Source of the DNA: Atlantibacter hermannii
Lineage (GTDB): Bacteria > Pseudomonadota > Gammaproteobacteria > Enterobacterales > Enterobacteriaceae
Reading direction: 5' to 3'
Assembly: GCA_900635495.1 (NCBI GenBank)
Contig: LR134136.1
Coordinates: forward strand, 4,030,001-4,094,000
Length of the DNA: 64,000 bases
Below the pieces are notes generated by a model that worked only from the letters and a program-made list of their open reading frames with translations, ran no database searches and was not told the DNA's origin. Below, in pieces: positions 37,989 through 48,034 of the stretch (the stretch's first letter is position 1; each line of letters opens with the position of its first letter). Both the position numbers and the translations under genes were made by a program.

Positions 37989-39290
37989 ATGTTTGGTGCT
38001 GAACTCGTCATAGTACTCCTGGCGATCTACCTCGGTGCCCGGCTCGGTGGCATAGGCATTGGCTTTGCTGGCGGTCTGGGCGTTCTGGTTTTGACCCTGA
38101 TGTTTCAAATTAAACCCGGGGCGATCCCGTTTGACGTTATCGAAATCATCATGGCGGTTATTGCCGCTATCGCCGCAATGCAGGTTGCCGGCGGGATGGA
38201 TTATCTGGTGAGTCTTGCGGAGAAACTGCTGCGTCGTCACCCCAAATACATTACCTTCCTTGCGCCGCTGGTGACCTGGTCTATGACCATCCTGGCAGGT
38301 ACAGGCCATACCGCGTTCTCCACCATGCCAGTTATTACTGAAGTGGCAAAAGAACAGGGCATACGCCCTTCCCGTCCGCTTTCTATCGCCGTTGTCGCAT
38401 CGCAAATTGCGATCACCGCCTCGCCGATTTCAGCAGCCGTGGTATTTTTCGCGGGTATTCTGGAGCCGCTCGGCGTCAGTTACTTAACGTTGCTGAGTAT
38501 TTGTATTCCGGTCACCCTGATTGCCGTTATGCTGACCGCTGTGCTGTGTAACTTCCTTGGCGCTGAACTGAAAGACGATCCGGTATATCAGGAACGTTTA
38601 GCGCGTGGCGAAGTCAGCCTGCGCGGTGCCCAGATTGCTGAAATCAAACCGCACGCCAAGCGTGCCGTTATGCTGTTCCTGATCGGTATTGTTGCCGTAA
38701 TGCTGTACGCGACCGCCATCAGCCCGACTGTGGGTCTTATTGCCAATCCGGTTCTGCCGCGTAACGAAGCAATCGTCGTATTCATGTTAACTGTGGCGAC
38801 GCTTATCTCCCTGACCTGCAAAATCAACACCGGTGACATCCTGAACGCAGGGACGTTTAAATCCGGTATGAGCGCCTGTATTTGCGTACTGGGCGTGGCA
38901 TGGCTGGGTGATACCTTCGTGAAACACCATATCGAAGATATCCAGGCTGTAGCGGGCGACCTGCTGAACAGCTACCCGTGGCTGTTAGCTGTCGTACTGT
39001 TCTTCGCCGCCACCCTGCTTTACTCCCAGGCGGCGACCACGAAAGCCCTGATGCCTGCAGCGCTGATGCTGGGCGTGAGCCCGCTGACCGCCATTGCTTC
39101 TTTTGCTGCGGTTTCCGCGCTGTTCGTTCTGCCTACTTATCCTACGCTTCTGGCTGCGGTTGAGATGGATGACACCGGCTCTACCCGTATCGGTAAGTAC
39201 GTCTTTAACCATGCGTTCTTAATTCCGGGCGTGGTTGCCATCGCGCTCTGTGTCATTCTTGGCTTTATCGTTGGTGGTCTGGTGCTGTAA
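37989..39290 (+). CDS. dcuA: Anaerobic C4-dicarboxylate antiporter DcuA
   Basis: DcuA exchanges aspartate, fumarate and succinate across the inner membrane. The 433 residues form 10 or more TM helices and begin with VIVLLAIYLGARLGGIGIGFAGG; the ITASPISAAVV motif is near residue 140. The gene follows aspA as in E. coli. Its sequence is noticeably different from E. coli DcuA along the whole length, though the length is the same. Confidence 0.93.
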   Translation: MFGAELVIVLLAIYLGARLGGIGIGFAGGLGVLVLTLMFQIKPGAIPFDVIEIIMAVIAAIAAMQVAGGMDYLVSLAEKLLRRHPKYITFLAPLVTWSMTILAGTGHTAFSTMPVITEVAKEQGIRPSRPLSIAVVASQIAITASPISAAVVFFAGILEPLGVSYLTLLSICIPVTLIAVMLTAVLCNFLGAELKDDPVYQERLARGEVSLRGAQIAEIKPHAKRAVMLFLIGIVAVMLYATAISPTVGLIANPVLPRNEAIVVFMLTVATLISLTCKINTGDILNAGTFKSGMSACICVLGVAWLGDTFVKHHIEDIQAVAGDLLNSYPWLLAVVLFFAATLLYSQAATTKALMPAALMLGVSPLTAIASFAAVSALFVLPTYPTLLAAVEMDDTGSTRIGKYVFNHAFLIPGVVAIALCVILGFIVGGLVL

Positions 39291-39315
39291 TCACAGCCCT
39301 TGTCATCAAAAGTAA

Positions 39316-39340
39316 AAACGGGCCGCTTTGCGGCCCGTTT
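39316..39340 (+). terminator. Terminator after dcuA
   Basis: AAACGGGCCGC pairs with GCGGCCCGTTT around a three-base loop. Confidence 0.85.
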
Positions 39341-39399
39341 CATTATCCCTTCTCCCCGCCCGTGGTATAGTGCCCGCTTTCACTGAGTCGAGGATGATG

Positions 39400-39723
39400 A
39401 TGACCACGCCTACCGCTGTCGTTGTACTCTGTACCGCCCCGGATGAAGCCACCGCGCAGGAACTGGCAACAAAAGCGCTGAGTGAGAAACTGGCCGCCTG
39501 CGTAACGCTGTTGCCCGGCGCGTCATCGCTTTACTATTGGGAAGGCAAGCTTGAACAGGAGTATGAAGTCCAGATGCTACTGAAAAGCGACACCCTGCAT
39601 CAGGATGCTTTACTCGCCTGTCTGAAATCACATCATCCTTACCAGACCCCAGAATTACTGGTTCTGCCAGTGCTCCACGGAGATAGCGATTACCTCTCAT
39701 GGCTCAACGCATCCTTACACTGA
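39400..39723 (+). CDS. cutA: Divalent-cation tolerance protein CutA
   Basis: CutA is a small trimeric protein linked to copper tolerance. The 107 residues contain VVLCTAPDEATAQELA, LYYWEGKLEQEYEVQM and the C-terminal HPYQTPELLVLPV. Three ATGs stand in tandem (39394, 39397, 39400); I chose the last because GAGG lies six bases upstream. It overlaps dsbD by 25 bases. Confidence 0.93.
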   Translation: MTTPTAVVVLCTAPDEATAQELATKALSEKLAACVTLLPGASSLYYWEGKLEQEYEVQMLLKSDTLHQDALLACLKSHHPYQTPELLVLPVLHGDSDYLSWLNASLH

Positions 39724-41397
39724 TCCTGCTTTTTTGCAGTACCCTGGCTCATGCCGGACTGTTCGATTCTCAGAAAAGCCAATTCGTTCCGGTCGACAGC
39801 GCCTTCGCCTTCGACTTTCAGCAACAGGACAATAGCCTGGCGCTGAACTGGCAAATAAAGCCCGGCTACTATCTTTATCGCCAGCAAATCAGCGTGACGC
39901 CCGCGCAAGCTAAAGTCGGCGCATTGACGTTGCCTGCAGGCGAATGGCATGAAGATGAGTTTTACGGCAAAACCGAAATCTATAAGCAACAGCTCTCGGT
40001 TACGTTGCCGATTACCGAAGCGGCGCAAGGCGCGACACTGCGTGTCACCTATCAGGGCTGCGCCGAAGCGGGTTTTTGCTATCCACCGGAAACCAAAGTG
40101 GTTCCGCTGACTGCCGTGGCGCCGGGCAGCGCACCGCCTGCACCTGCAGCCGGGACGGTTAGCGCGCCGACTGCACCGCCTGCGCAACTGCCGTTTTCCG
40201 CGCTTTGGGCTTTGTTGATTGGTATTGGCATCGCATTTACGCCATGCGTTCTGCCGATGTATCCGCTGATTTCCGGCATCGTTTTAGGCGGCAAACAGCG
40301 GCTGTCAACGGCGCGGGCGCTGTGGCTGTCGTTTGTCTATGTCCAGGGCATGGCGCTCACCTACACGGCATTAGGGCTGATTGTGGCTGCTGCCGGTCTT
40401 CAGTTTCAGGCTGCGCTTCAACATCCTTATATCCTGGTCGCGCTGTCGGTGATGTTTATCGCCCTGGCGCTGTCGATGTTCGGTCTGTATACGCTGCAAC
40501 TGCCCTCTTCGCTGCAAACGCGCCTGACGCTGCTCAGCAACCGTCAACAGGGCGGATCGCTGGCTGGCGTGTTTAGCATGGGGCGCAATTGCCGGGCTGA
40601 TATGCTCACCCTGCACGACCGCGCCGCTAAGCGCCATCCTGCTGTATATCGCCCAGAGCGGCAATCTCTGGCTCGGCGGCGGGACCTTATATCTTTACGC
40701 GCTGGGCATGGGTTTGCCGTTGATTCTGGTAACGGTATTCGGCAATCGGCTGCTGCCAAAAAGCGGGCCGTGGATGCAACAGGTCAAAATCGCTTTTGGC
40801 TTTGTGATCATGGCGTTGCCGATATTTCTGCTGGAGCGCGTCATTGGCGAAGACTGGGGCTTACGTCTGTGGAGCATGCTGGGTGTGGCATTTTTCGGTT
40901 GGGCGTTCGTGACGTCACTCAACAGCCATAAAGGTTGGATGCGCGTTGGCCAAATCCTGCTCCTTGGCGCTGCGCTGGTCGCTGCCCGGCCACTGCAGGA
41001 CTGGGCGTTCGACACGCCGGTACAAACATCGCAGGCTCACCTGAATTTTACCCGCATCACTGATATTGATTCGCTGAATGCGGCCCTTGCCAGGGCAAAG
41101 GGAAAGCCGGTGATGCTGGATCTTTATGCCGACTGGTGCGTGGCATGCAAAGAATTCGAGAAATACACATTCAGCCATCCTGATGTGCATCGTGCGCTGG
41201 AAAATACGGTGCTGTTACAGGCAGATGTCACCCGCAACAGCCCGGCAGATGTGGCGTTATTAAAACATCTTCAGGTGCTGGGTTTGCCGACCATCCTGTT
41301 CTTTGACGGCAATGGCGCGGAACAACCGCAGCAGCGCGTGACGGGTTTTATGAACGCCGCTGATTTTACCGCGCATTTGCACAATCTACCCCGGTAA
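39699..41397 (+). CDS. dsbD: Thiol:disulfide interchange protein DsbD; one frame break
   Basis: DsbD carries electrons from cytoplasmic thioredoxin to periplasmic DsbC, DsbG and CcmG. The product has a signal peptide, an N-terminal domain with CAEAGFC, an eight-TM core with TPCVLPMYP and a second cysteine in SPCTTAP, and a C-terminal thioredoxin-like domain with DWCVACKEFEKY. An extra G in GGGG near 40581 shifts the frame inside the core; removing it gives 565 residues, the E. coli length. Confidence 0.95.
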
Positions 41398-41446
41398 ACA
41401 ACACTTGGGGTGGGAATAACCGTTGGAACTAACGGAGGAGTGAACC

Positions 41447-42022
41447 GTGCAACGCGAACAAGTACTTGAGCACGCCCTGCATGTTTTAGAAGATAAAGGG
41501 CTTGCTAACACCACGCTGGAGATGGTGGCCGCCAGAGCGAATTATCCCCTTGAAGAGATCGTTCGCTTCTGGCCCGATCGTGAAGCGCTGTTTTATGACG
41601 CGCTGCGTTATCTGAATGAGCAGGTCGACGCCTGGCGCAGGCAGTTACTGCACAATGAAGAACTCAGCATCGAGCAAAAACTGCTGTACCGCTATCAGGC
41701 GCTGACGGATTGTGTCAGCCAGAACCGTTATCCGGGCTGCCTGTTTGTTGCTGCCTGCACGTTCTACCCGGATGCGTCACACCCTATTCATCAGCTTGCC
41801 GATCGGCAGAAAAAGGCGGCGCTGGAGTATACCCATGCGCTGCTTTCGCAGTTAGAAGTGGATGACCCGACAATGGTCGCGAAACAGATGGAACTGGTGC
41901 TGGAGGGTTGCCTGAGTCGCCTGCTGGTAAATCGCAGTCAGGCCGATGTTGATACCGCACGCCATCTGGCAGAAGATATTTTGCGATTCGCCCAATGCCG
42001 TACGGGCGGCGCGCTGACCTGA
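41447..42022 (+). CDS. yjdC: TetR-family regulator YjdC
   Basis: The 191-residue protein has a TetR-type helix-turn-helix at residues 20-50 (TTLEMVAARANYPLEEIVRFWPDREALF) and a helical C-terminal domain. It starts with GTG at 41447 preceded by GGAGGAG. It follows dsbD as in E. coli. The regulated genes are uncertain. Confidence 0.92.
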   Translation: MQREQVLEHALHVLEDKGLANTTLEMVAARANYPLEEIVRFWPDREALFYDALRYLNEQVDAWRRQLLHNEELSIEQKLLYRYQALTDCVSQNRYPGCLFVAACTFYPDASHPIHQLADRQKKAALEYTHALLSQLEVDDPTMVAKQMELVLEGCLSRLLVNRSQADVDTARHLAEDILRFAQCRTGGALT

Positions 42023-42097
42023 AATGCCCGTTTTTAGCGATTTTGCATGAAAAGCAGGCAATCAGCACAGATTGAGTGAATTTTTATGACAAAGCCG

Positions 42098-42126
42098 TTG
42101 ACGCCATGCGGCCTTTACGGTTTAAT
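42098..42126 (+). promoter_or_regulatory. Sigma-70 promoter of pheU
   Basis: TTGACG at 42098-42103 and TTTAAT at 42121-42126 are exactly 17 bp apart and end ten bases before the tRNA. Confidence 0.8.
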
Positions 42127-42136
42127 TCGCCCCGTT

Positions 42137-42212
42137 GCCCGGATAGCTCAGTCGGTAGAGCAGGGGATTGAAAATCCCCGTGTCCTTGGTTCGATTCCGA
42201 GTCCGGGCACCA
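42137..42212 (+). tRNA. pheU: tRNA-Phe (anticodon GAA)
   Basis: A complete 76-nt cloverleaf with encoded CCA and anticodon GAA in the loop TTGAAAA. It lies next to yjdC, as pheU does in E. coli, where this tRNA is a known island insertion site. The type VI island starts directly behind it. Confidence 0.98.
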
Positions 42213-42571
42213 CTTATTCAGAGAACCCAGCCTATGGCTGGGTTTTTGCTTTTAGAGAACCGGACTCTCCATCGAACAACGTTCGATGATTCGCCGCCAG
42301 CGGCTCACCCCTTCGGGGCCAGCGCGACAGGCGCGCTGTTCAACGCCTGCGGCGTTAGTCCGAATCCGGGCACCACTTATTTAGAGAACCCAGCCTATGG
42401 CTGGGTTTTTGCTTTTGGAGAACCGGACTCTCCATCGAACAACGTTCGATGATTCGCCGCCAGCGGCTCACCCCTTCGGGGCCAGCGCGACAGGCGCGCT
42501 GTTCAATGCCTGCGGCGTTAGTCCGAATCCGGCACCACTATTTAAAGAACCCGCCCAAAAGGCGGGTTTTT
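42194..42571 (+). repeat. Tandem repeats carrying the 3' end of tRNA-Phe (rtT-like)
   Basis: The last 17 or so bases of tRNA-Phe plus the following terminator recur at 42371 and 42533 (periods of 163 and 162 bp). The first two copies share nearly identical spacers containing CATCGAAC-N3-GTTCGATG and other hairpins; the third copy is a shorter variant with a different stem. This layout mirrors the rtT repeats behind E. coli tyrT. Short frames through the repeats are low-complexity products of the repetition and not genes. Confidence 0.85.
42224..42248 (+). terminator. First pheU terminator (two further copies downstream)
   Basis: AACCCAGCC-TAT-GGCTGGGTT followed by TTT. A copy lies at 42387-42411 and a variant (AACCCGCC with GGCGGGTT) at 42548-42571. 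Confidence 0.9.
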
Positions 42572-42593
42572 GCTTTGGCATTAACGAACGGCT

Positions 42594-43842
42594 TTACGGC
42601 GTTTCTGAGGGCTGCTGGATTAAGGCATACCGGTTCAGCAACTGGTTGAAATGTGTATCTGTTTGCAATAACAGCGCGGCAGGCAGCGGCGCGCCATTTT
42701 TTTCCTGACTTAACAGGTACAACTGCTCTTCGACGGGCACTGTACGTCCAAAATCCTGCATGATCGTAAATACCATCGATTTCAACTCCGAGCCGGTTAA
42801 ATACTTCCCTTTGCGCTCATCAAGCGCATTGAGACGCTGCATCAGTGTCTGAAGCCCTTCCATTCCCTGATGCCACCCCCGTCAGCGATTGCGGCGCAAG
42901 GGCATTGCCAACGATATAGTCTTGCCACTGCGCTTTCAGGCGTGCTGAGTCGTCGGGTTTGGCTCTGGCCGCAAGAGTGAAACCATAGTGCTGTCGCCAT
43001 AAAGGAGACAGCAGCTTAAGCTCGGTCAGGGCGGACTCAGTAGGCTCCACAGGCACTGGCCCGCTTATGGTGGGGTTTAATTGCTGCCAGCCCCACCCTC
43101 CTGCGCCGCAAATCAAAAACATAGTCAGCATTCCGGCAGCAAAACCTTTCCACGGACGTGCGGTAACGGACGCAGAAGGATGATTAATAACGGACTGCCC
43201 GGCGGGCTCGCTTTCAATCACATACACCAGGGCGTTGAAGGGTTCGGAGGACGGTTGACTGACGGCGTTCAGGGATGAAGCTGGCAGAACGGCTGCCGTA
43301 ATGTCGTCCCGGTTTGCATCGGTATTCTCCAGCCTTATCGATGCATTATGCATAAAGGTATAGAGCTCACTCATTTGGCTGGCATTTTTTAATTCCAGCC
43401 GCGCCAGAACCTCAAGCACAGCATTCAGATGGCGTTCAGCCTGATACACCTGAGGTAAATCAACGTAACCCAGGGCGAACGTTCGCAGCATTGCCTGCAG
43501 CCGCTGGCTGAAACCAGCAAGGATTTCCATCCGGGCATGGACAGGTTGCGGCCACATGATTCCCCATTGCCGCGTCACCAGCATTTGCAGAATAGCCAGC
43601 CCCTCATTAAGACCAGCCAGGCCGCTCAACCGGGTACGCGCCAAGGTGTACCAGACGGTTGTTTGTAGCTCAACACCGTTCTGGCGAAACAGGGAAAGAC
43701 TCAGTTGTTCAATACGGTTCCAGTCAATGTCAGGACGCGCCGGATGAGAAAGTTTAGCCACCTCATCGCGCAACGCGGCATAATCTGGCAGCGCACGCGG
43801 GTCGCCACCGGTTTTAATTTTTTGAGAGTGAATGTCATTCAT
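42594..43842 (-). CDS. Type VI secretion VasL/TssA-like protein; one frame break
   Basis: The N-terminal ImpA-type domain (residues 1-170, starting MNDIHSQKIKTGG) is followed by a single TM helix near residue 230 (GMLTMFLICGAGGWGW) and a C-terminal VasL-type domain. One extra G in GGGGG near 42877 shifts the frame; corrected, the protein has about 415 residues. VasL-type proteins are membrane-linked relatives of TssA thought to help sheath assembly. It is the last gene of the T6SS operon, 67 bp after tssE. Confidence 0.8.
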
Positions 43843-43909
43843 GACCAGATATCCCTGTGGCAGGCACGTTGTATTAGGGGGGTAACGATTAACAGTGAGA
43901 GCAGTGGCG

Positions 43910-44362
43910 TTAAAATATGTTCTGTTTTATAAGTTGCTGTTGTTTCAGATGGCGTAACAAAATTTTCCCTTCCGGCATAAATTCCGTCCCGTAACGCACC
44001 AGACCCAAACCTTTCAGTTCGGCATCAATGGCATAGCGCAGCTCGCCCGGTTGCGTTGGTTCGAGAAGTATCACCTCAATGCGTTTTAAACGGGGTTCAT
44101 ATTTCAACAACACGGATGAAAGAGTACCGATCAGTTGATGGGCGGTGCCAGGCATGCCCTGAAGTATTCCTGTCATATCCGGCAGCCCATAATCCGGCAG
44201 ATGAGCAAGCGTACCCGCGCGACAGTTGAGGATGCGCTGCATATTATCCAGCACAGACAGAATGACCTGGTTCGTTTCACACACCTGCGCAAGCTCCAGC
44301 CCACCGGTAAAGTTACCGGTCAGCATTTCATATAACGATGGGGTGGTATATTCCCGGGACAT
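43910..44362 (-). CDS. tssE: Type VI baseplate protein TssE (gp25-like)
   Basis: The 150-residue protein has the gp25 core (ILSVLDNMQRILNCRAGTLAHLPDYGLPD), part of the T6SS baseplate wedge that nucleates the sheath. Its ATG overlaps the tssJ stop (TAATG), so translation is coupled. Confidence 0.92.
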   Translation of the reverse strand: MSREYTTPSLYEMLTGNFTGGLELAQVCETNQVILSVLDNMQRILNCRAGTLAHLPDYGLPDMTGILQGMPGTAHQLIGTLSSVLLKYEPRLKRIEVILLEPTQPGELRYAIDAELKGLGLVRYGTEFMPEGKILLRHLKQQQLIKQNIF

Positions 44363-44907
44363 TAGCTCTCCTTAACCGGACGCAACACCAGGTGGTTATT
44401 TACTGCTTCCAGAATTCGCGCGTTGTCCGGGTCCAGCTCGTCACGCGCCAGTACATATTTCCAGGAGTCAGTAACCGTATCGGGATGGCGGAATAAGGCG
44501 GCGATTGCCACAAACTGCGCGTCTGACTCCATTGGCATATCAAGGCTGATATCGCTTCCTGGTTTCAGCACCACATCGCGGCTGGCAAGCAAATCCTCTT
44601 TAAGAATGGCATCACCTTCTTGTAGTAATTGTTGATAAACCGTCTTGTCGAACGTTTTACGATCTTTCAACTGGTAGACGCGCACAACAACCGGTTCGGA
44701 CAGAGAACGGCTTTCCCTGTCGTCAGTATTAAGTTCTTCGCGTGCGATGAAATCTAAATGCAGGTGTTTTATTTCTTTATGGAAAACACTATTGAAGACA
44801 GATTTTGTGCCCTCAGTGACGCTTTGGGTTAATCCGCATCCTGCCAGGCTAAGCGCCAGTAGCGGCGCCACTCCGCATACGAATTTAATTAAATTTGTAC
44901 GTAACAC
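44362..44907 (-). CDS. tssJ: Type VI outer-membrane lipoprotein TssJ
   Basis: TssJ anchors the T6SS membrane complex in the outer membrane and binds TssM. The 181-residue product has a lipoprotein signal (LALSLAGCG) and the transthyretin-like fold with VVRVYQLKDRKTFD. The start is a GTG at 44907, preceded by AGGA at seven bases; it overlaps tssG by 23 bases. Confidence 0.9.
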   Translation of the reverse strand: MLRTNLIKFVCGVAPLLALSLAGCGLTQSVTEGTKSVFNSVFHKEIKHLHLDFIAREELNTDDRESRSLSEPVVVRVYQLKDRKTFDKTVYQQLLQEGDAILKEDLLASRDVVLKPGSDISLDMPMESDAQFVAIAALFRHPDTVTDSWKYVLARDELDPDNARILEAVNNHLVLRPVKES

Positions 44908-45967
44908 TTCGGCTTCCTGTTTGTTGTTTTGTCCGTTGCAACCCGTCGTATGTGCCCAACTCCGTGGTGAATGTGGCGGGGATATCTTCCGGGATCGCCT
45001 CACCCTCCGCCCCCAGAACCCCGTTTATTCCCAGCCAGAGAGGTTCATCGCCCAGCGGCGGCATTCCCAGAAAACGGGGACTGACCGTAAGCGTGATTCG
45101 CGCCTTGAACCGCCACCCCAAATACACCCGCAGCATGATCAAAAAATCCTGAAACAACAGACTGTCTGGCTTCCAGCTTCGCGCCTCCTGTTCGTTTTCA
45201 GTGGCTAATGCAATCAATAGTTGACTGCTCACGTCCATCGCCTCTTCACCGAGGGGTGAATTGCCATCCAGAATAAAATCATCATCGCCATAGAAGCCCA
45301 GCGGCCGGTCCACTTCTACCGGGCGCGGGCAATAGGGGCTGACCTGGACAGTTGTGTCCGGCGCCAGCAGACTGACGACAGCCTGCAATCCTTCCTGGGT
45401 CTTGCCGGGCTGACGCAATACGCCCAACAGCGCCAAAAAACGCGAGGTCGGGGTGGCAATATGATTCGCAGTACCGGGAATGCCCAGCCCCACCAGCCCC
45501 AGTAATGACCGGGAAATGGCATCTTTGCCGCCAGGCTCAAACGTGGCTGGATAAGAGTATTTCCGCCAGATGCGATAAAACTGCGTGAGGATTCGGTGAT
45601 TAAAGATATCAAGGAAGTCTTGCAGAACGTCATGCCCTTCCCTGCGCTGGGCAATATCATCAAGATATGCAGTGGGTAACGGCGAATCCACGCCGTACAA
45701 GCCCATAAAAGTCGTTCGTATAACCGGCGGCTTTTTATCGTCTTCATCATATTCGACATTTTTCAGCTCGCTTGCCGGAAACCCCATACCGGGATGAGGG
45801 CAAAAACGCACGGGATCATCCTGCGGATGGTGGGTCGAACCGAGCAGCGGCTTATCCGGCTGATTTGTTTCCAGCAACTGACAAAAACGGTAAAAATTAA
45901 TCCGGTGGAGATCGGCTTCCAGCCGCTGGCTCAGCCGGGAATACGGCGGTTGTGCTTCTCTTCCCAT
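44885..45967 (-). CDS. tssG: Type VI baseplate protein TssG
   Basis: The 360-residue protein has the TssG features: N-terminal HRINFYRFCQLLE, the VRFCPHPGMGFPASE block, and a long central DFLDIFNHRILTQFYRIWRKY. TssG bridges TssF dimers to TssE and TssK in the wedge. It overlaps tssF by 37 bases. Confidence 0.93.
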   Translation of the reverse strand: MGREAQPPYSRLSQRLEADLHRINFYRFCQLLETNQPDKPLLGSTHHPQDDPVRFCPHPGMGFPASELKNVEYDEDDKKPPVIRTTFMGLYGVDSPLPTAYLDDIAQRREGHDVLQDFLDIFNHRILTQFYRIWRKYSYPATFEPGGKDAISRSLLGLVGLGIPGTANHIATPTSRFLALLGVLRQPGKTQEGLQAVVSLLAPDTTVQVSPYCPRPVEVDRPLGFYGDDDFILDGNSPLGEEAMDVSSQLLIALATENEQEARSWKPDSLLFQDFLIMLRVYLGWRFKARITLTVSPRFLGMPPLGDEPLWLGINGVLGAEGEAIPEDIPATFTTELGTYDGLQRTKQQTGSRSVTYKFN

Positions 45968-47685
45968 TCCAGGCGTTCTCCGGTTGGCTGCAAAATAATA
46001 ACCAGGCGGTTAAAAAGATAGATATCGGTATAGAGTGCAAAGAAGCGGCTCAACATTTCCCCAAACAGGCAAATATCACCTCTTCCTGCAAACCCGGCGC
46101 TGTCGAGGGTGACAGCGATCTGAACACCGCGAACCAAATAGCCTTGCTCGAAGCGTTCTGTTTCGCTGTGCTGCACATCGATAATGGCTTCGAGACGGCG
46201 GCGGTTCATCTCGCTTTGGGTCCACTCATATAACGCCAGCGTGCCGCGCAAGACCTCGGCGTTATCCATTAAGGAAAGAAAGCCGCTGCCAAGATGACTT
46301 AACACACGCCAGTGAAAGCGATCCTGATCCGGTGGATAACAAGGCAGCGTTGGCGCGCTGAGGTTACGCACGGTCATGCTGACCGAGGTGGTTTTCAATA
46401 CGGTATCCAGCACGGTGCTTTGCAAGGCCCGCCGGGGCAATTGACCATTGGTCCCGGTTAGCGTTAATGACAGGCTTTCATTTGCGGGAACCGTATGCCT
46501 GTCAAAATCTTCGCCACCAAGAATAAGCCATGTATTGTGCAGCCCGGACGGACCACGGCGTACGCGGGTATGGTAGTAGTACGCCGGTGCGTCGTGCCGC
46601 ATCATCCCACCCTTATGTCGAAAACTTGAAAAGGGTACATAGGTCTGTTGGCTCGCAGACATTACCGAATCCACAGCATAAATTTCAGTGTGGCCGTCCT
46701 GCACGCGCATTGGGCGTAACAGATATTCAGTTTGCAGTGAATCAAGCGTGAGTGGGTCCGACTCCAGCGGGAACAGATTAATCACCGGTACACAGTTCAG
46801 ACGCAGATGCTTTTCGGTAAAACTGAAGTCATGCTCCCAGCGCTCTGCCAGTACCACATCAATTTCAAACCAGGCGAGTTCGGTCGGGAAACTGACGGTT
46901 TCCAGTCCACGCAGTCCGGTGAACATAAATTTCTCGCGGAAGGTGAAATATTCCAGCAGCAACTGGTAGCCACTGAAACTGCTGCTGCTCTTCGGCCACA
47001 AGGTATCGTTGTCACCAAATCCGAGCGCAGTGAAGTAACCTTCAAGCGGTTTTCTTTCCACATCACCAGGCATCCGTATCCACAACCGCGCTACATTCAT
47101 GGTGAAGGCTTCGTGCATGGCGCATGCCAGCGGCGTATCCGCATTGAAGTAGAACGGAATGCAGGCAAGATCGATACGGCTCCAGTCGGCCAGTTTACTG
47201 CAGTCAAAACGCAGAGTGACCACTGAGCGCCCGTCAGGATCGGTCAACAGACTGGCTCGCTCCAGTGACAGGGGCTGAAGGTCTGTCTCTTTCGTGGTGG
47301 TATAACGACAGCGCGTACCTTTTTCGCCGATCGGTCGTGAAAGCACCTCGAAACCTTTGGCGATCCGAATTCGCTCTTTCATTTCGCGCCAGTTGGGGGT
47401 GAACTCCACCACTGACATCGACGGAATGGTACGCAGATAATGCGGCCACAGCAGGCTGACCAGCCCTTCGGTCAGTTCCGGCAGGTCATCATCAAGCTTT
47501 TCGCGAAGCCGACCCATCAGGAAGGCAAAGCCCTCAAGCAGGCGTTCCACGTAAGGGTCGCGCGCGCCCGCTTTATCGAGATTAAGCATCGCCGCCTGTT
47601 CGGGGTGAGCACGGGCAAATTCTTCGCCGGCTTCCTGCAGGTAGCGCATTTCAGCGTCGTAATAACGCAGGGTTAAGTCATCCAT
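45931..47685 (-). CDS. tssF: Type VI baseplate protein TssF
   Basis: The 584-residue protein starts MDDLTLRYYDAEMRYLQEAGEEFA and carries DPYVERLLEGFAFLMGRLREKLDDDLPELTEG-type family blocks. TssF is the main wedge component contacting the sheath. The frame is intact. It lies 40 bp after the PAAR gene. Confidence 0.95.
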   Translation of the reverse strand: MDDLTLRYYDAEMRYLQEAGEEFARAHPEQAAMLNLDKAGARDPYVERLLEGFAFLMGRLREKLDDDLPELTEGLVSLLWPHYLRTIPSMSVVEFTPNWREMKERIRIAKGFEVLSRPIGEKGTRCRYTTTKETDLQPLSLERASLLTDPDGRSVVTLRFDCSKLADWSRIDLACIPFYFNADTPLACAMHEAFTMNVARLWIRMPGDVERKPLEGYFTALGFGDNDTLWPKSSSSFSGYQLLLEYFTFREKFMFTGLRGLETVSFPTELAWFEIDVVLAERWEHDFSFTEKHLRLNCVPVINLFPLESDPLTLDSLQTEYLLRPMRVQDGHTEIYAVDSVMSASQQTYVPFSSFRHKGGMMRHDAPAYYYHTRVRRGPSGLHNTWLILGGEDFDRHTVPANESLSLTLTGTNGQLPRRALQSTVLDTVLKTTSVSMTVRNLSAPTLPCYPPDQDRFHWRVLSHLGSGFLSLMDNAEVLRGTLALYEWTQSEMNRRRLEAIIDVQHSETERFEQGYLVRGVQIAVTLDSAGFAGRGDICLFGEMLSRFFALYTDIYLFNRLVIILQPTGERLEWEEKHNRRIPG

Positions 47686-47725
47686 AACAACCTAAGTGTT
47701 AGCCTACTGTTGAAATAAGAAAGGG

Positions 47726-48004
47726 TTATGCTTCATAGGTGCGTTCCCTGTGGGATGGGATCAACATTGCTGCGCACGGGCAACTGCTTTTGCTGTGCAA
47801 TGTGCCCGCATATTTGCGCCCATTCACCCTGTTTTGAGGAATGCTTCCGATAATGTTGTAAGTGCCGGAATGTTTGCCGCATGTCACACGGTCTTGTTCA
47901 CGTGAAACGGGAATACCCGCCATGGTATTTTTCGGATCGCCTTCAAGGATCTTTCCGCCACAGGTGGTCTTATCTCCCTGAACCAGGTAGTAACCTTTCG
48001 CCAT
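47726..48004 (-). CDS. PAAR-domain spike-tip protein
   Basis: The 92-residue protein is a stand-alone PAAR protein that sharpens the VgrG tip and can carry effectors. It has a glycine-rich beta core (GDKTTCGGKILEGDP, DRVTCGKHSGTYNI) with cysteines and histidines suited to bind zinc at the tip. There is no fused toxin domain. Confidence 0.88.
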   Translation of the reverse strand: MAKGYYLVQGDKTTCGGKILEGDPKNTMAGIPVSREQDRVTCGKHSGTYNIIGSIPQNRVNGRKYAGTLHSKSSCPCAAMLIPSHRERTYEA

Positions 48005-48034
48005 TTTTCTTCCTCATTGCACCTTCAGTTCATG

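Noticed and set aside
42086..42708. Overlapping plus-strand frames of 66-103 codons after pheU.
   Set aside because: They are generated by the tRNA-tail repeats and terminators; repeated translated segments reflect repeated DNA.
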